Shown: positions 1 to 9,471, counted from the stretch's first letter. The stretch: 44,224 bases of DNA from Desulfuromonadaceae bacterium (GCA_007134025.1 SLLR01000002.1:1-44224); one strand, 5' to 3'. Numbers and translations: made by a program. The notes: generated by a model from the letters alone, not told the origin.

Positions 1-694
1 ATGCGATGACGTTGTTGACCGCAACCGACAGCTTGGCGGACTTGGAAACAAACACCGGAGTGTTGCCGGCACCAACGCCGATGGCGGGGTGACCGGAGCT
101 GTAGGCGGCCTTGACCATGGCGTTGCCGCCGGTAGCCAGGACCAGGTTGACATCGGGGTGGTTGAACAGCAGGCCGGTCGCTTCAATGGAAGGGGTATCG
201 ATCCACTGAATGCAGTTCTTGGGAGCGCCGGCCGAGATGGCGGCATCGTACATGATTTGAGCGGCTGCAACACTGCACTTCTGAGCCCGGGGATGGCAGG
301 CAAAAATGATCACGTTACGGGTCTTCATGGCGATGAGAGACTTGAACATAACGGTTGAGGTCGGGTTGGTGGTCGGGGTCGCAGCCGCGAGCACACCGAA
401 AGGCTCGGCAATATATTTGATGCCATCACTTTCGTCAATCACGCCGACAGACTTCTTGTCCTTGAAGTATTCGTAAACGATGTGAGCGCCGAGGTGGTTC
501 TTGATGGCCTTGTGGTCGGCACGGCCGATGCCGGTCTCTTCAACGGCCAATTCACCAAGCTTGACTTCGTTGGCGACGCTGGCCGCGTCCATAGCTGCGG
601 TGATCTTGTCGACCTGTTCCTGGGTGAACGTCTTGAACTCGTCAGCAGCTTTTCTTGCGTTAGCTACCAATTGATCGATCATTGCCTGTGCCAT
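1..694 (-). CDS. Acetaldehyde dehydrogenase (CoA-acylating), N-terminal part, cut by window edge
   Basis: The minus-strand frame from ATG at 694 runs open to the window edge (231 codons). The protein has the aldehyde dehydrogenase N-terminal fold typical of acetylating acetaldehyde dehydrogenases and of the N-terminal half of AdhE: the PFGVLAAATPTTNPTST segment (nucleotide-binding region), a FACHPRA motif and the GVGAGNTPV motif. The catalytic cysteine lies beyond the edge. The family interconverts acetaldehyde and acetyl-CoA with NAD(H) and serves ethanol oxidation or formation in fermenters such as Pelobacter. The start is supported by AGGAGG at 703-708. Whether this is a single-domain enzyme or an alcohol dehydrogenase fusion cannot be decided here. 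Confidence 0.9.
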   Translation of the reverse strand, partial: MAQAMIDQLVANARKAADEFKTFTQEQVDKITAAMDAASVANEVKLGELAVEETGIGRADHKAIKNHLGAHIVYEYFKDKKSVGVIDESDGIKYIAEPFGVLAAATPTTNPTSTVMFKSLIAMKTRNVIIFACHPRAQKCSVAAAQIMYDAAISAGAPKNCIQWIDTPSIEATGLLFNHPDVNLVLATGGNAMVKAAYSSGHPAIGVGAGNTPVFVSKSAKLSVAVNNVIA

Positions 695-1112
695 ACCTTG
701 ATCCTCCTAGTTCTTGTGTTGGTTGTGCTTCTCGCTTAACCACGATTGCCAGAGTTGCCTATAAGAGCAGAACATAAAAACAGAACGCGTAACTATAAGG
801 CGCTGACGGCCTGCAAAAAATCGACACGACCCGGCTTCCACTCGAACACTGTGAAGCCCTTGTCTTCAGCAGTCGCTGCGCGTGACGCTCAATAGGCGTA
901 ATTCCATAAAAACCACCACTGGAACTTATACCAAAACCGCCCGCCCCATGCAAGGAAATAATTGTTTTTTAACAGACCCTTGAAAGGCTTTCAATCGGTA
1001 GCCAAAGTCCCTGTTTAAGGGATCAAACGGGGCTTACAATCCGATCCGCCTCATCGGCTTTCTTGATTGCCGCCGGTCCGACACCAATCAAAAAAAGCCG
1101 TCAAACAACCGT
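695..1112. other. Intergenic region between histidine kinase and acetaldehyde dehydrogenase
   Basis: This stretch of about 420 bp has no convincing gene. It holds the ribosome binding site of the downstream gene (703-708), the candidate promoter at 925-953, and a weak terminator-like hairpin at the kinase 3' end: arms AAAGCC/GGCTTT at 1094-1099 and 1118-1123, followed on the minus strand by a run of seven T. The kinase stop codon lies inside that hairpin. A 64-codon minus-strand frame at 759-953 lacks a ribosome binding site and I regard it as chance. Confidence 0.5.
925..953 (-). promoter_or_regulatory. Candidate sigma-70 promoter of the acetaldehyde dehydrogenase gene
   Basis: On the minus strand, a TTGCAT -35 box (948-953) is 17 nt from a TATAAG -10 box (925-930). 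If it is used, the transcript has an untranslated leader of about 220 nt before the start at 694. Box quality is moderate (3/6 and 5/6), so this is an inference. Confidence 0.4.
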
Positions 1113-3449
1113 TCAGTGGCTTTCGGACCAGGAGTACCGCCCGGGACTGCGGGAAGCCTGGTCAACGGGCAGACGCAGAATAAACAAAGCCCCCTGTTCC
1201 CCGTTCTGGACCTCGATATCGCCGAAATGGTGCTCTATGATGCGATGCACAATGGACAGGCCCAGGCCGGTGCCGTCCTGCCGGGTGGTGAAGAACGGGT
1301 TAAAGATGTTTCTGAGGACGGCCGGCTCGATGCCGCCCCCGCTATCCTCCACTTCCAGAGTCACTGCCGGTTCGCCACGCAATGTCGCGCTGTAAAGCCG
1401 AAGCGTGAGAACACCACCGGCCGCCATGGCCTGCCGGGCGTTGGCCAGCAGGTTCAGCAGCACCTGCCGCAGTTTCTGCTCGTCTCCCTGCAGAACCGGC
1501 AACTCCCGGGCGATTTGCTGGCGCAGGACGATTGAGGCCCGCTGCAGGGGCTCCGCTTCCAGCATCAGGACCTCCTGCAAAATCTCTTCGAGGCGGCAGG
1601 GGCCCAGACACAGCATCTGCTTGCGGGAAAAAGCCAGGATGTTGTTCAACATCTCTTCCATACGACGAACTTCACGGACGATGATCTGGCTGTATTGGCC
1701 GGCTTTGCTGTCCGAAGCCAGCATTCCGGTCAGGCGATGGGCATAACCGCCCACCGAAACCAGCGGGTTGCGCAGTTCATGGGCTACCGAGGCTGCCGTT
1801 TCACCCAGTGCCGCCATTTTTTCCCCCTGTATCATCTGTTCCTGGGTTTCTCGCAAATGACGGTGCGATTCTTCCAGACGCTGAAGCAACAGGCTGTTTT
1901 CCAGAGCCTGGGCCGCCTGCTTCGCGAACACTTCCAGAAAACGGCGTCGACCCGGATCAATAGCTTCCCGGTCCCGAGGAGAATCGACCAGCAGCACCCC
2001 CAGCACCCGGTCATGTCCGACCAGCGGTGCACAGGCGCAGTGGCCAATCTCAAAAAGATTCTTGAGTTGGACAAAAGAGGCCGCTTTCCGTTCATGGTCC
2101 GGAATCAGCAGAACCCGCTTTTGCTGAACTGCCTGAACCAGGGGGTGGTCACTCTCCTCCAGGGACAGGCGCTGGCTACAGACCCTTCGGCAAAAAGCGG
2201 TCTCCAGCTGAGCCTCCCGCAGGACACTGCCCACCCGGGGATCGTCCCAGGCCTCCAGACCGTGATCCGGGGGCAGAGCCGCGTCATCCCCGGCGGCGCT
2301 TACACCAAGCATACCCTGCAGAAAACCGCTGCGCTCGTTCACCATGAAAAGCATCGCCCGCTCAAAGCCGGCACCGTCCTCAACCGTGGCGGCCGAAAGC
2401 ACCAAGTGCATCAATTCGTCCACCTTAAGGGTACTGTGCATGGCCCGGGAAATACGAAACAACAAAGAAATTTCCTGAAGTTTGGCGACATTTTCCCGGG
2501 ACAGTTCGGCCAACTCTTCCAGCGCACTAACCCGCTCCATGGCCTGCGCAATCTGCTCTAAGATCAATAGCAGCACGTTTCGGGCGAGGGGATCCGAGGT
2601 CAGGGCCAGGGGAGCCCCGGGGGTCGGCTCAAAAAGGGTCATCAGGCCCCAGAGAGACTGTTTGGTTACCAACGGAGCCGCCATAACGGACAGAGTCAGC
2701 ACCTGCCCATCATCTCCGACGACCTTCACCACCTCGTCAACAAGGAGACAACCCTCAGCCAACACCTGATCGACAAGTCTTTCCTCTGCGCCCCGCAGCG
2801 CTCCGCGAAGTCCCCCGCGATCCTCGGCAAGACTTTCTAGGCGGTCGCCAAGCACCGCGCCACCATGAACCGGGCGAAAAAAAACGCCGCAGGATTGTGT
2901 GCGCCGCTGTATAACCCGACCGGCCTCCACCAGCAGTACCGATAAGGATTCGGCCCGGTTCAAGACATTACCAAGTTCGGAAACCAGATCCAGCCGGGAT
3001 CGGTGCCGCCGCGCTTCGACGGCGGCGGCACGTCGGCGCAAAAGGCAGTCCAGCTGCCGCGCAACCGTTTCGCAAAGCTTCTCAAAGGAGGAATCAAGCT
3101 CGGTAGTTGCAGACAGGGTGACCAGCAGGAGGCCCGTGGCATGCCGATGGTCCTGAAGAGGCAGGATAAACTGACGGCCCGCATGCAGGGGGCGATGGTC
3201 GCTGAGCGCCATGGCCATAGGGCCTTCAATAGGCACAGAGCAGGAACTGAAGAGGTCGGAGCCTGCGCCGGTCAGTCGTTCAACGAAATAACGCTGTCCC
3301 GAATCGCACAAAAGCAGTTCGATCCCAGCCAGGGAAAAAGATTTCTGCAACAAACGCAAAATTTGCTTGCAGGCATGGCAACAATCGGGCTCGGCCCGAC
3401 CGGCAATATGTGCCACATCACAGAGAACATCAAAGCAGGCGTCTCTCAT
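1113..3449 (-). CDS. Soluble multi-GAF sensor histidine kinase
   Basis: A 778-residue protein with no membrane segment or signal peptide. The N-terminal 500 residues look like tandem GAF-type sensory modules, followed by a short helical linker near 520-550. HisKA has the phospho-acceptor in HELRNP (His557). The HATPase domain shows the N box (NLLANARQAM, about 666-675), G1 (EDSGGGI, about 702) and G2 (GTGLGL, about 726). It should autophosphorylate in the cytoplasm in response to a small ligand or redox cue. No response regulator is adjacent, so its partner is unknown. An in-frame TGA just upstream and an AAGG motif fix the ATG. It lies 45 bp downstream of dksA on the same strand and may share its transcript. 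Confidence 0.9.
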   Translation of the reverse strand: MRDACFDVLCDVAHIAGRAEPDCCHACKQILRLLQKSFSLAGIELLLCDSGQRYFVERLTGAGSDLFSSCSVPIEGPMAMALSDHRPLHAGRQFILPLQDHRHATGLLLVTLSATTELDSSFEKLCETVARQLDCLLRRRAAAVEARRHRSRLDLVSELGNVLNRAESLSVLLVEAGRVIQRRTQSCGVFFRPVHGGAVLGDRLESLAEDRGGLRGALRGAEERLVDQVLAEGCLLVDEVVKVVGDDGQVLTLSVMAAPLVTKQSLWGLMTLFEPTPGAPLALTSDPLARNVLLLILEQIAQAMERVSALEELAELSRENVAKLQEISLLFRISRAMHSTLKVDELMHLVLSAATVEDGAGFERAMLFMVNERSGFLQGMLGVSAAGDDAALPPDHGLEAWDDPRVGSVLREAQLETAFCRRVCSQRLSLEESDHPLVQAVQQKRVLLIPDHERKAASFVQLKNLFEIGHCACAPLVGHDRVLGVLLVDSPRDREAIDPGRRRFLEVFAKQAAQALENSLLLQRLEESHRHLRETQEQMIQGEKMAALGETAASVAHELRNPLVSVGGYAHRLTGMLASDSKAGQYSQIIVREVRRMEEMLNNILAFSRKQMLCLGPCRLEEILQEVLMLEAEPLQRASIVLRQQIARELPVLQGDEQKLRQVLLNLLANARQAMAAGGVLTLRLYSATLRGEPAVTLEVEDSGGGIEPAVLRNIFNPFFTTRQDGTGLGLSIVHRIIEHHFGDIEVQNGEQGALFILRLPVDQASRSPGRYSWSESH

Positions 3450-3494
3450 GGCAACCTTTTTCGAGTGTCAGAAACGAACAGGCAGGCCATCAGG

Positions 3495-3851
3495 CTACCC
3501 GATCTTCTCCTTGCGTTCCTGCTCGGTTTTGCAGTCGATACACAGCTCCGTTACCGGTCGAGCCCGCAGGCGGCCAACGCCGATGGGCTCTTCACAGGCT
3601 TCGCAAACACCAAAGGTGCCCTTTTCGATACGGGCCAGGGCAGCCCGAATCTTTACAATCAGACGCCGCTCCCGGTCCCGAATCCGCAATTCAAAATTTC
3701 GCTCGGACTCCAAGGATGCCCGGTCGGTCGGATCGGGAAAGTTGCCGTTTTCGTCCGTCATTTCGGAAACGGTCTTTCCGGCCTCCTGCAGCAACTGCTC
3801 CAGTTGATCTTCCAGAAGTTTTTTGAAATCTTCCAAATTGGCTTTGTCCAT
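3495..3851 (-). CDS. dksA: DksA/TraR-family RNA polymerase-binding transcription factor
   Basis: A 118-residue protein with the DksA layout: an N-terminal coiled coil with the acidic tip motif D40-P-T-D43-R-A, then a four-cysteine zinc finger (C83, C86, C104, C107) and a short C-terminal helix. DksA binds the RNA polymerase secondary channel and, with ppGpp, adjusts rRNA and amino-acid promoters in the stringent response. The length is slightly below E. coli DksA (151 residues) and typical of the shorter delta-proteobacterial forms. AAGGGAG lies about 8 nt before the ATG. The histidine kinase gene follows 45 bp downstream. Confidence 0.93.
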   Translation of the reverse strand: MDKANLEDFKKLLEDQLEQLLQEAGKTVSEMTDENGNFPDPTDRASLESERNFELRIRDRERRLIVKIRAALARIEKGTFGVCEACEEPIGVGRLRARPVTELCIDCKTEQERKEKIG

Positions 3852-3985
3852 AAAGGTACTCCCTTGCCGAAGAGGTATCAGGGTCGAACACCCGAAAATT
3901 CAATAATGAAACTAACGCCGGCGCCGGATCAGATCAGTGTGATCCGCAACCTCGAACCGGCCCCCCAGATCGTCCCGGCGAAACG

Positions 3986-4510
3986 TTAAGCAACGCCGGG
4001 AAATTGGCGCCACAGCATCAGCAGCGAAAAAAATAAGGCGAGCCAGTATATAATGATATTACCATCAGCACGGGGCGGCTCCGCAAGCAGTGTTTTCATC
4101 TCATCGGTGAGCAGATGAGCCGGAACCCGCCGTAGCAGGAGGCCAAACAGTTCGGCTGCGTTGCCGTAGCCATTGGTCACCAGAAGAAACGACTCATCAA
4201 CCCACAGCGTGACAAACAGGCGCCCGCGGATTCGAACGGCTTCCATGGAGGTGAGATCGGCGAACCGCATGCGCCGCCTCAATCCAGGTCGGCGAACCGT
4301 GATTCCGGTTTGGTCAATCACGATGCGCCGCGCCGACTGGTAACCCAGAGCCGCGACCAGAGCGACGGCCGCGCCGGCGACAAACAGAACATGAGCAGTG
4401 TCCCGGGACTGGCGCAGAAACACCAGCAGCAGGGCCATCTGCGCCAGCAGCAGAGCTCCCAGAGCCAACAGCAGAGCCGGCCGCATGGTAAATGTGCCAG
4501 GCTTGCTCAT
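3986..4510 (-). CDS. Small membrane protein with a bacterial PH-like domain
   Basis: A 174-residue protein of unassigned role. Two hydrophobic helices near residues 9-30 and 38-57 are followed by a soluble part (about 62-145) whose pattern (IVIDQTGITVRRP, then RLFVTLWVDESFLLVTNG) resembles the PH-like domains of small bacterial membrane proteins. A third hydrophobic segment lies at about 151-168 at the C-terminus. The N-terminus may begin inside the preferred ATG frame (MSKPGTF); I see no strong ribosome binding site. It sits between dksA and moaC on the same strand, with gaps of 134 and 51 bp. No catalytic motif is visible. Confidence 0.75.
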   Translation of the reverse strand: MSKPGTFTMRPALLLALGALLLAQMALLLVFLRQSRDTAHVLFVAGAAVALVAALGYQSARRIVIDQTGITVRRPGLRRRMRFADLTSMEAVRIRGRLFVTLWVDESFLLVTNGYGNAAELFGLLLRRVPAHLLTDEMKTLLAEPPRADGNIIIYWLALFFSLLMLWRQFPGVA

Positions 4511-4561
4511 CCAGCAACGGCCTTTCTCTGATCGTATCGAGAAAACTTCAAAAAATCCCCG

Positions 4562-5044
4562 TCAGGCCGGCCGCAGATAGGAACCGCTTTTGCCGCCGTG
4601 CTTTTCCATCAACCGAATGGCGTGGATTTCGATCCCTTTGTCGATCGCCTTGCACATGTCGTAGATGGTCAGTGCGGCACCCGAAACCGCGGTCAGGGCC
4701 TCCATTTCAACACCGGTATTGCCCGTCACCCGCACCCTGGCCTCAATCTCGATGCGACCTTCTCCTGAGTGGGGAAAAAATTCGATGGCCACCGAAGTCA
4801 GCAACAAAGGATGACAAAGGGGAATCAGCTCGGGCGTTTTTTTGGCGGCCATGATGCCGGCCAGACGCGCAACAGCGAGCACATCGCCCTTGGACATTTC
4901 GCCGCCAAGAATGTGCTTCAGGGTCGCCTCCTGCATGCGCACTTCGCCCCGGGCAACGGCAAGCCGCTGAGTCGCCTGCTTGTCGCCGACCTCTACCATG
5001 ATGGCTTTGCCTCCTTCGTCAAAATGGGTCAACTGATCGTCCAT
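4562..5044 (-). CDS. moaC: Cyclic pyranopterin monophosphate synthase MoaC
   Basis: A 160-residue protein matching MoaC over its whole length. Visible landmarks are KGD (52-54), PLCHPL (76-80, His78), [14 protein letters not shown] (108-121) and the catalytic [11 protein letters not shown] segment (Asp129, Lys132). MoaC converts the MoaA product (3',8-cyclo-dihydro-GTP) into cyclic pyranopterin monophosphate, the first stable intermediate of molybdenum/tungsten cofactor synthesis. The frame is open 43 codons further upstream, but AAGGAGACGAC directly before the ATG at 5044 and family length support this start. Its partner moaA lies 4.5 kb away on the same strand (9550-10530). Confidence 0.96.
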   Translation of the reverse strand: MDDQLTHFDEGGKAIMVEVGDKQATQRLAVARGEVRMQEATLKHILGGEMSKGDVLAVARLAGIMAAKKTPELIPLCHPLLLTSVAIEFFPHSGEGRIEIEARVRVTGNTGVEMEALTAVSGAALTIYDMCKAIDKGIEIHAIRLMEKHGGKSGSYLRPA

Positions 5045-5191
5045 GTCGTCTCCTTGATTTTTTCTATCTTTCCCGCTTTTCACGGGGAGCTTTACCGACG
5101 CAAGTGCCGTGCTGACGATTGAAAAGATGCACGGCATAAAAGTTTTCGGGGGGACACAACAAGACCGCTTCAAGATTCTTGTCGCCGACCG

Positions 5192-6544
5192 TCAGTCAAA
5201 GAGCTGTTGCAGAACCTGCTGCACGTTAGCGACGCCGAAAAGTTCCAAGCCCTTGGGCGCATCGAGGTTTTTCAGGTTTCCGGAAGGCAGGCAGCAGCGC
5301 CGAAAACCCAACCGCGCGGCTTCCATGACCCGCAACTCCGGCCGCGAAACAGCCCGAACTTCGCCGGTCAGTCCGACTTCGCCAAACAGGATCATCCCCG
5401 CGGCCAGCGGCCGGTTGAGATGGCTGGAGGCCAGAGCCGCCACAACCCCGAGATCTACGGCCGGTTCGTCGAGGCGGATACCGCCGGCGACATTGAGAAA
5501 AATATCCTGAGCCGACAAGGGCAGGCCGAGTTTCTTTTCCAGAACTGCAACCAACAGCGAAACCCGGTTATGATCGATGCCGATCGTAGTGCGGCGGGGG
5601 GTCCCCAGCGAGGTGCCGGAGACCAGGGCCTGCAGTTCCACCAGAATCGGACGGCTTCCCTCCAAGGAAGGCACCACCACGCTGCCCGCCGATGCTTCGG
5701 GCCGCTCGGCCAGAAACAGCTCCGATGGATTGGCCACCTCGACAAGCCCCGATTCGAGCATCTCAAAGACTCCGATCTCGTTAGTGGAACCAAAACGGTT
5801 CTTGACCGCTCGCAGAATGCGGTAGGGGTGGCCGGCGTCACCCTCGAAATAGAGCACCGTGTCCACCATGTGCTCGAGCACTCGGGGACCGGCAATGGCC
5901 CCGTCCTTGGTCACATGCCCGGCGATAAAGGTGGAAACCCCCCTGCCTTTGGCCAGCAGCATCAAGCGCCCGGCGCACTCGCGCACCTGAGCGACACTGC
6001 CGGGGGCGGATTCCAGCGCGGCGGTAAAGATCGTCTGAATGGAATCGACCACCAGAAAGCGGGGCTGCAATTCCTCCACCCGCTCGAGCAGGGCTTCCAG
6101 CGATGTTTCGGCACAGATGAAAAGCTCCGGCGCCTCGACGCCGAGACGGGTTCCGCGCAATTTCACCTGGCGCGCCGACTCCTCGGCGGTGACATACAGA
6201 ACCGTATCGCCGGCCGCAAGCCGGTTGGCAGCCTGTAGCAGCAGTGTCGACTTACCGATTCCCGGGTCTCCGCCGATGAGCACCAGCGACCCGGGCACCA
6301 CGCCGCCGCCGAGCACCCGGTCCAGTTCGCCGATTCCGCAAAGGCAACGGCACTCCTCTTCCATCGCCACCTCGGCGATACGCTGCGCCGCGGCGGCGGG
6401 CGCCCTGTGGCGCAACGTGCCGGAAATCTCTCTCTGCCGTTCTTCAGTCAGAGAGTTCCACTGCCCGCAATCCGGACAACGGCCGAGCCATTTGGGGCTC
6501 TGATAGCCGCAGTGCTGACAGGTATAGATGGTCTTTAATTTCAC
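5192..6544 (-). CDS. radA: DNA repair protein RadA (Sms)
   Basis: A 450-residue protein with the full RadA architecture: an N-terminal zinc finger (C9, C12, C23, C26), a RecA-like ATPase with Walker A GDPGIGKST (92-100) and Walker B-like FLVVDSIQ (163-170), the diagnostic KNRFG motif (248-252), and a C-terminal Lon-protease-like domain without protease function. RadA is a branch-migrating helicase that helps process recombination intermediates. It has an AAGG ribosome binding site before ATG and a very good promoter at 6574-6602, giving a short leader. moaC follows 147 bp downstream. Confidence 0.97.
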   Translation of the reverse strand: MKLKTIYTCQHCGYQSPKWLGRCPDCGQWNSLTEERQREISGTLRHRAPAAAAQRIAEVAMEEECRCLCGIGELDRVLGGGVVPGSLVLIGGDPGIGKSTLLLQAANRLAAGDTVLYVTAEESARQVKLRGTRLGVEAPELFICAETSLEALLERVEELQPRFLVVDSIQTIFTAALESAPGSVAQVRECAGRLMLLAKGRGVSTFIAGHVTKDGAIAGPRVLEHMVDTVLYFEGDAGHPYRILRAVKNRFGSTNEIGVFEMLESGLVEVANPSELFLAERPEASAGSVVVPSLEGSRPILVELQALVSGTSLGTPRRTTIGIDHNRVSLLVAVLEKKLGLPLSAQDIFLNVAGGIRLDEPAVDLGVVAALASSHLNRPLAAGMILFGEVGLTGEVRAVSRPELRVMEAARLGFRRCCLPSGNLKNLDAPKGLELFGVANVQQVLQQLFD

Positions 6545-6573
6545 ACCTTCTCCCCAACATAAAACAACAAGCC

Positions 6574-6602
6574 ATTTTAGGCGCTACCAGTATCCCTGTC
6601 AA
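6574..6602 (-). promoter_or_regulatory. Sigma-70 promoter of radA
   Basis: Reading the minus strand, a perfect -35 TTGACA (6597-6602) is 17 nt from TAAAAT (6574-6579). The predicted start of transcription is near 6567, about 22 nt before the radA ATG. Confidence 0.8.
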
Positions 6603-6633
6603 CGTTCGCCGCCCCTTTTGTGGAACCCCTTTC

Positions 6634-6663
6634 TGGACGCACAGGGTTTCGGTCTGCTACAAT
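6634..6663 (+). promoter_or_regulatory. Candidate promoter of glcD-glcF
   Basis: An extended -10 (TGCTACAAT, TACAAT at 6658-6663) is preceded after 18 nt by TGGACG (6634-6639, 4 of 6 matches to TTGACA). It is divergent from the radA promoter and would give a leader of about 45 nt before the glcD ATG. Confidence 0.5.
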
Positions 6664-6714
6664 TCGAACTTGTGCCCTGTCTCGCTTGCCACCTTCAGGA
6701 AAGAACAAAAGACC

Positions 6715-8097
6715 ATGTTCGATTGCCGCATCCTTCGCCTCATTCAAGATATTGTCGGTGAGACCCATGTCTCCACCGCCGACTCGGACCGCCTCTGCTA
6801 TTCTTACGACGCCACCCAGCGACGCCATCGGCCCGATGCCGTGGTCTGGCCGGCCGATGCCGAACAGATCAGCCGGCTGCTGAAAATGGCCAATGCCGAA
6901 CAGATTCCGGTCTACCCTCGGGGGGCCGGTAGCGGTTTTACCGGCGGCAGCCTGCCGATTCGCGGCGGTCTGGCCCTGGTCACGACCCGTCTTAACAGCA
7001 TTCTGCGCATCGATCAGGAAAATCTGATTGCCGAAGTGGAGCCCGGCGTCGTAACCGAGCATCTGCAGCAGGCCGTGGAAGCTCTGGGACTTTTCTATCC
7101 TCCCGACCCGGCTTCCCTAAAATTCAGCACCCTTGGCGGCAATGTCGCCGAATGTGCCGGCGGCCCGCGCTGTGTCAAATACGGTGTCACCAAGGATTAC
7201 GTGCTCGGCCTCGAAGTCGTTCTGCCCCAGGGGGAGATCATTCGTACTGGCGGCGAAACCATGAAAGGCGTGGTGGGCTACGATCTGACCAAGCTGCTGG
7301 TCGGCAGTGAGGGCACCCTCGGCGTGATTACCCGCATCATCCTCAAACTGCTGCCGCTGCCCGAAGCCAAAAAAACCCTGCTGGTGCTCTTCGACTCCAT
7401 CGATGGTGCCGCCAAGGCGGTCGCCGCCATTATCGGCGCCAAGATCATTCCGTCAACTCTCGAGTTCATGGATGCCACCACCATCGATTGTGTGCGGCGG
7501 GCTACCGACCTGGGGCTGCCCGAGGCGGCCCGCGCCCTGCTGATTGTTGAAGTCGATGGCGATGCCTCGACGATCGAGGCCCAGGCTGGTCGTATTCTGC
7601 AGATCGTTGCTCCTTTGGGGGTGGTCGACACCCGGGTCGCCGCCAACGCAGCTGAGAGCGAAGCCCTGTGGCAGGTTCGGCGCAGCGTCTCGCCGAGTCT
7701 GCGCAAAATCAATCCGGACAAATTTAATGAGGACATCTGCGTCCCCCGCAGCCGCCTGCCGGAGATGATTCGCATCATTGAAGCGATCAGTATCAGACTC
7801 CACATTCCGATCATCAACTTCGGTCATGCCGGCGACGGCAACATTCATGTCAACATCATGGTGGACAAAGCCGAACCGGATCAGGAACAAAAAGCCGAAC
7901 AGGCCATCAAAGAGATCTTTACCGCGACCCTGAGGCTTGGCGGCACCATGAGCGGTGAACACGGGGTCGGCCTCACCAAGGCCCCTTACCTTCCGCTGGA
8001 ACTCGAACCGGGGGCCGTGGCCTGCATGAAAGCGATCAAGCAGGCCCTGGATCCCAATAACATCCTCAACCCGGGGAAAATTTTCCTTGAAAACTGA
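6715..8097 (+). CDS. glcD: FAD-linked oxidase, GlcD-type (glycolate/D-lactate dehydrogenase) subunit
   Basis: A 460-residue protein with the FAD-binding type 4 (PCMH) domain: PRGAGSGFTGG near residue 65, STLGGNVAECAGGPR near 138 and LLVGSEGTLGVITRI near 195. The C-terminal FAD-oxidase domain carries NFGHAGDGNIHVN and the closing GEHGVGLTK and DPNNILNPGK motifs. The family oxidises 2-hydroxy acids such as glycolate or D-lactate and passes electrons to an iron-sulfur subunit. The frame opens earlier with a TTG at 6670, but the ATG at 6715 fits the family N-terminus. The stop overlaps the glcF start by 11 nt, indicating translational coupling. The exact substrate cannot be read from the sequence. 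Confidence 0.93.
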   Translation: MFDCRILRLIQDIVGETHVSTADSDRLCYSYDATQRRHRPDAVVWPADAEQISRLLKMANAEQIPVYPRGAGSGFTGGSLPIRGGLALVTTRLNSILRIDQENLIAEVEPGVVTEHLQQAVEALGLFYPPDPASLKFSTLGGNVAECAGGPRCVKYGVTKDYVLGLEVVLPQGEIIRTGGETMKGVVGYDLTKLLVGSEGTLGVITRIILKLLPLPEAKKTLLVLFDSIDGAAKAVAAIIGAKIIPSTLEFMDATTIDCVRRATDLGLPEAARALLIVEVDGDASTIEAQAGRILQIVAPLGVVDTRVAANAAESEALWQVRRSVSPSLRKINPDKFNEDICVPRSRLPEMIRIIEAISIRLHIPIINFGHAGDGNIHVNIMVDKAEPDQEQKAEQAIKEIFTATLRLGGTMSGEHGVGLTKAPYLPLELEPGAVACMKAIKQALDPNNILNPGKIFLEN

Positions 8098-9427
8098 TAT
8101 AGAAAAACCACGCCTCAAAACCCTCTCCGATTACCGTCCGCAGATGGCCCAATGTGTCAAGTGCGGCCTGTGCCGGGCGCACTGTCCGGTGTTCGCCGAA
8201 CGGGGTCGGGAAACCGCCGTCGCTCGTGGCAAGATCACTCTCGCCCAAGCCCTGCTCGACGGCGATATCGGGCCGGACGACAAGGTGGCGAAGAGCCTCT
8301 CCCAATGTCTTTTATGTGGCACCTGCGCCCGCCACTGTCCGAACCAGGTGCCCGTGGACAGCGTGGTGCTGGCCGCTCGCCGGGAGCTGGCCGCCCATCG
8401 CGGACGGTCCTTGTTCGGCCGCGGCCTCGCTGCTGTTCTGCGGCGACCGCGCCTCATGCAGATGCTGGCCTTCGGTGTTCCACGCCTCGCCAGTCTGCTG
8501 TTTCGCCGCGTGCCCCGCCAGAGCGGTTTGCGCCTGCGATTTTCAACACCGCTGCTTAGCCGCCAACGCAGTCTGCCGGCCTTTGCCCGTAAGAGCTTTC
8601 GTCGCAGCCACGCCGAATTCATCGCCGGCGCCCCGACTCGCCCCGTGGTCGCCTTGTTCACCGGATGCATGATCAACTACATCTATCCCAAAGTCGGAGA
8701 GGGTGCCCTGCGGGCCCTGACCGCTGTTGGCTTCCATGTCGTCATTCCAAAGGATCAGGGATGCTGCGGTCTGCCTGCCTTGTCGGCCGGTGACGGTGAC
8801 ACGGCCCGTGAACTGGCGGCAAACAACCTGAGGGCTTTTTCCCGACACGACCTGGCTCATATCGTGACCCTTTGCGCTTCCTGCCACAGCGGCATGACCC
8901 GGTATTTTCGCGATCTGGGTCCCGCCTACGAAAAACTTTCCGAGCGCGTAACGGACATTCACTCTCTGCTTGTCGATGAGGGTCTGGAGACGACCCTGCG
9001 GGATCTGCCGCGCCCCGCCACGGCCCCCGGAGCCGCTCTCCACCTCCCCTGCCATCTGCAGCATGACGCACGGCAGGCGGCCGCTCCCGGCCGATTGTTG
9101 GACGCTCTTGCCGGCATAGAGCGTGTACCGATGGACAAAAGCGAGGCCTGCTGTGGCCTGGGGGGCACCTTTTCCCTCTACCATTACCCGACCAGTCGCC
9201 GGCTCGGTGCCATCAAAGCCGAAGCTTTTCGCCGAAGCGGTGCCGGCCGGTTGGTCACCGCCTGCCCCGGATGCATCATGCAGCTGCAGGACAGTCTGGA
9301 TCAGGCCGGCCTGCCGCAACGGGCCTGTCACGTCCTGGAACTGCTCGGAGAAGCTCTGGAAGAGGCGCACCAGCCCGCACGGACGAACTCTTCCGATCCG
9401 ACCCGTGCCGAAAAACGGGAGCTTTGA
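8087..9427 (+). CDS. glcF: GlcF-type iron-sulfur subunit of 2-hydroxyacid dehydrogenase
   Basis: A 446-residue protein with two N-terminal 4Fe-4S ferredoxin motifs (CVKCGLCRAHCP near 23-34 and CLLCGTCARHCP near 73-84), then two CCG domains (CCGLPAL near 225 and CCGLGGTF near 355) as in GlcF, HdrB and LutA. It accepts electrons from the GlcD flavoprotein and relays them to the quinone pool or another carrier. It starts with TTG, overlaps the glcD stop by 11 nt, and has a GGGGA motif upstream; a later ATG (8144) would cut into the segment before the first cluster and is less likely. A strong bidirectional terminator follows. Confidence 0.93.
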   Translation: MKTDIEKPRLKTLSDYRPQMAQCVKCGLCRAHCPVFAERGRETAVARGKITLAQALLDGDIGPDDKVAKSLSQCLLCGTCARHCPNQVPVDSVVLAARRELAAHRGRSLFGRGLAAVLRRPRLMQMLAFGVPRLASLLFRRVPRQSGLRLRFSTPLLSRQRSLPAFARKSFRRSHAEFIAGAPTRPVVALFTGCMINYIYPKVGEGALRALTAVGFHVVIPKDQGCCGLPALSAGDGDTARELAANNLRAFSRHDLAHIVTLCASCHSGMTRYFRDLGPAYEKLSERVTDIHSLLVDEGLETTLRDLPRPATAPGAALHLPCHLQHDARQAAAPGRLLDALAGIERVPMDKSEACCGLGGTFSLYHYPTSRRLGAIKAEAFRRSGAGRLVTACPGCIMQLQDSLDQAGLPQRACHVLELLGEALEEAHQPARTNSSDPTRAEKREL

Positions 9428-9471
9428 AAAGAGGTTTTCGCAGGTAGCGATGACGCTCAAGCCGGGTGGAG

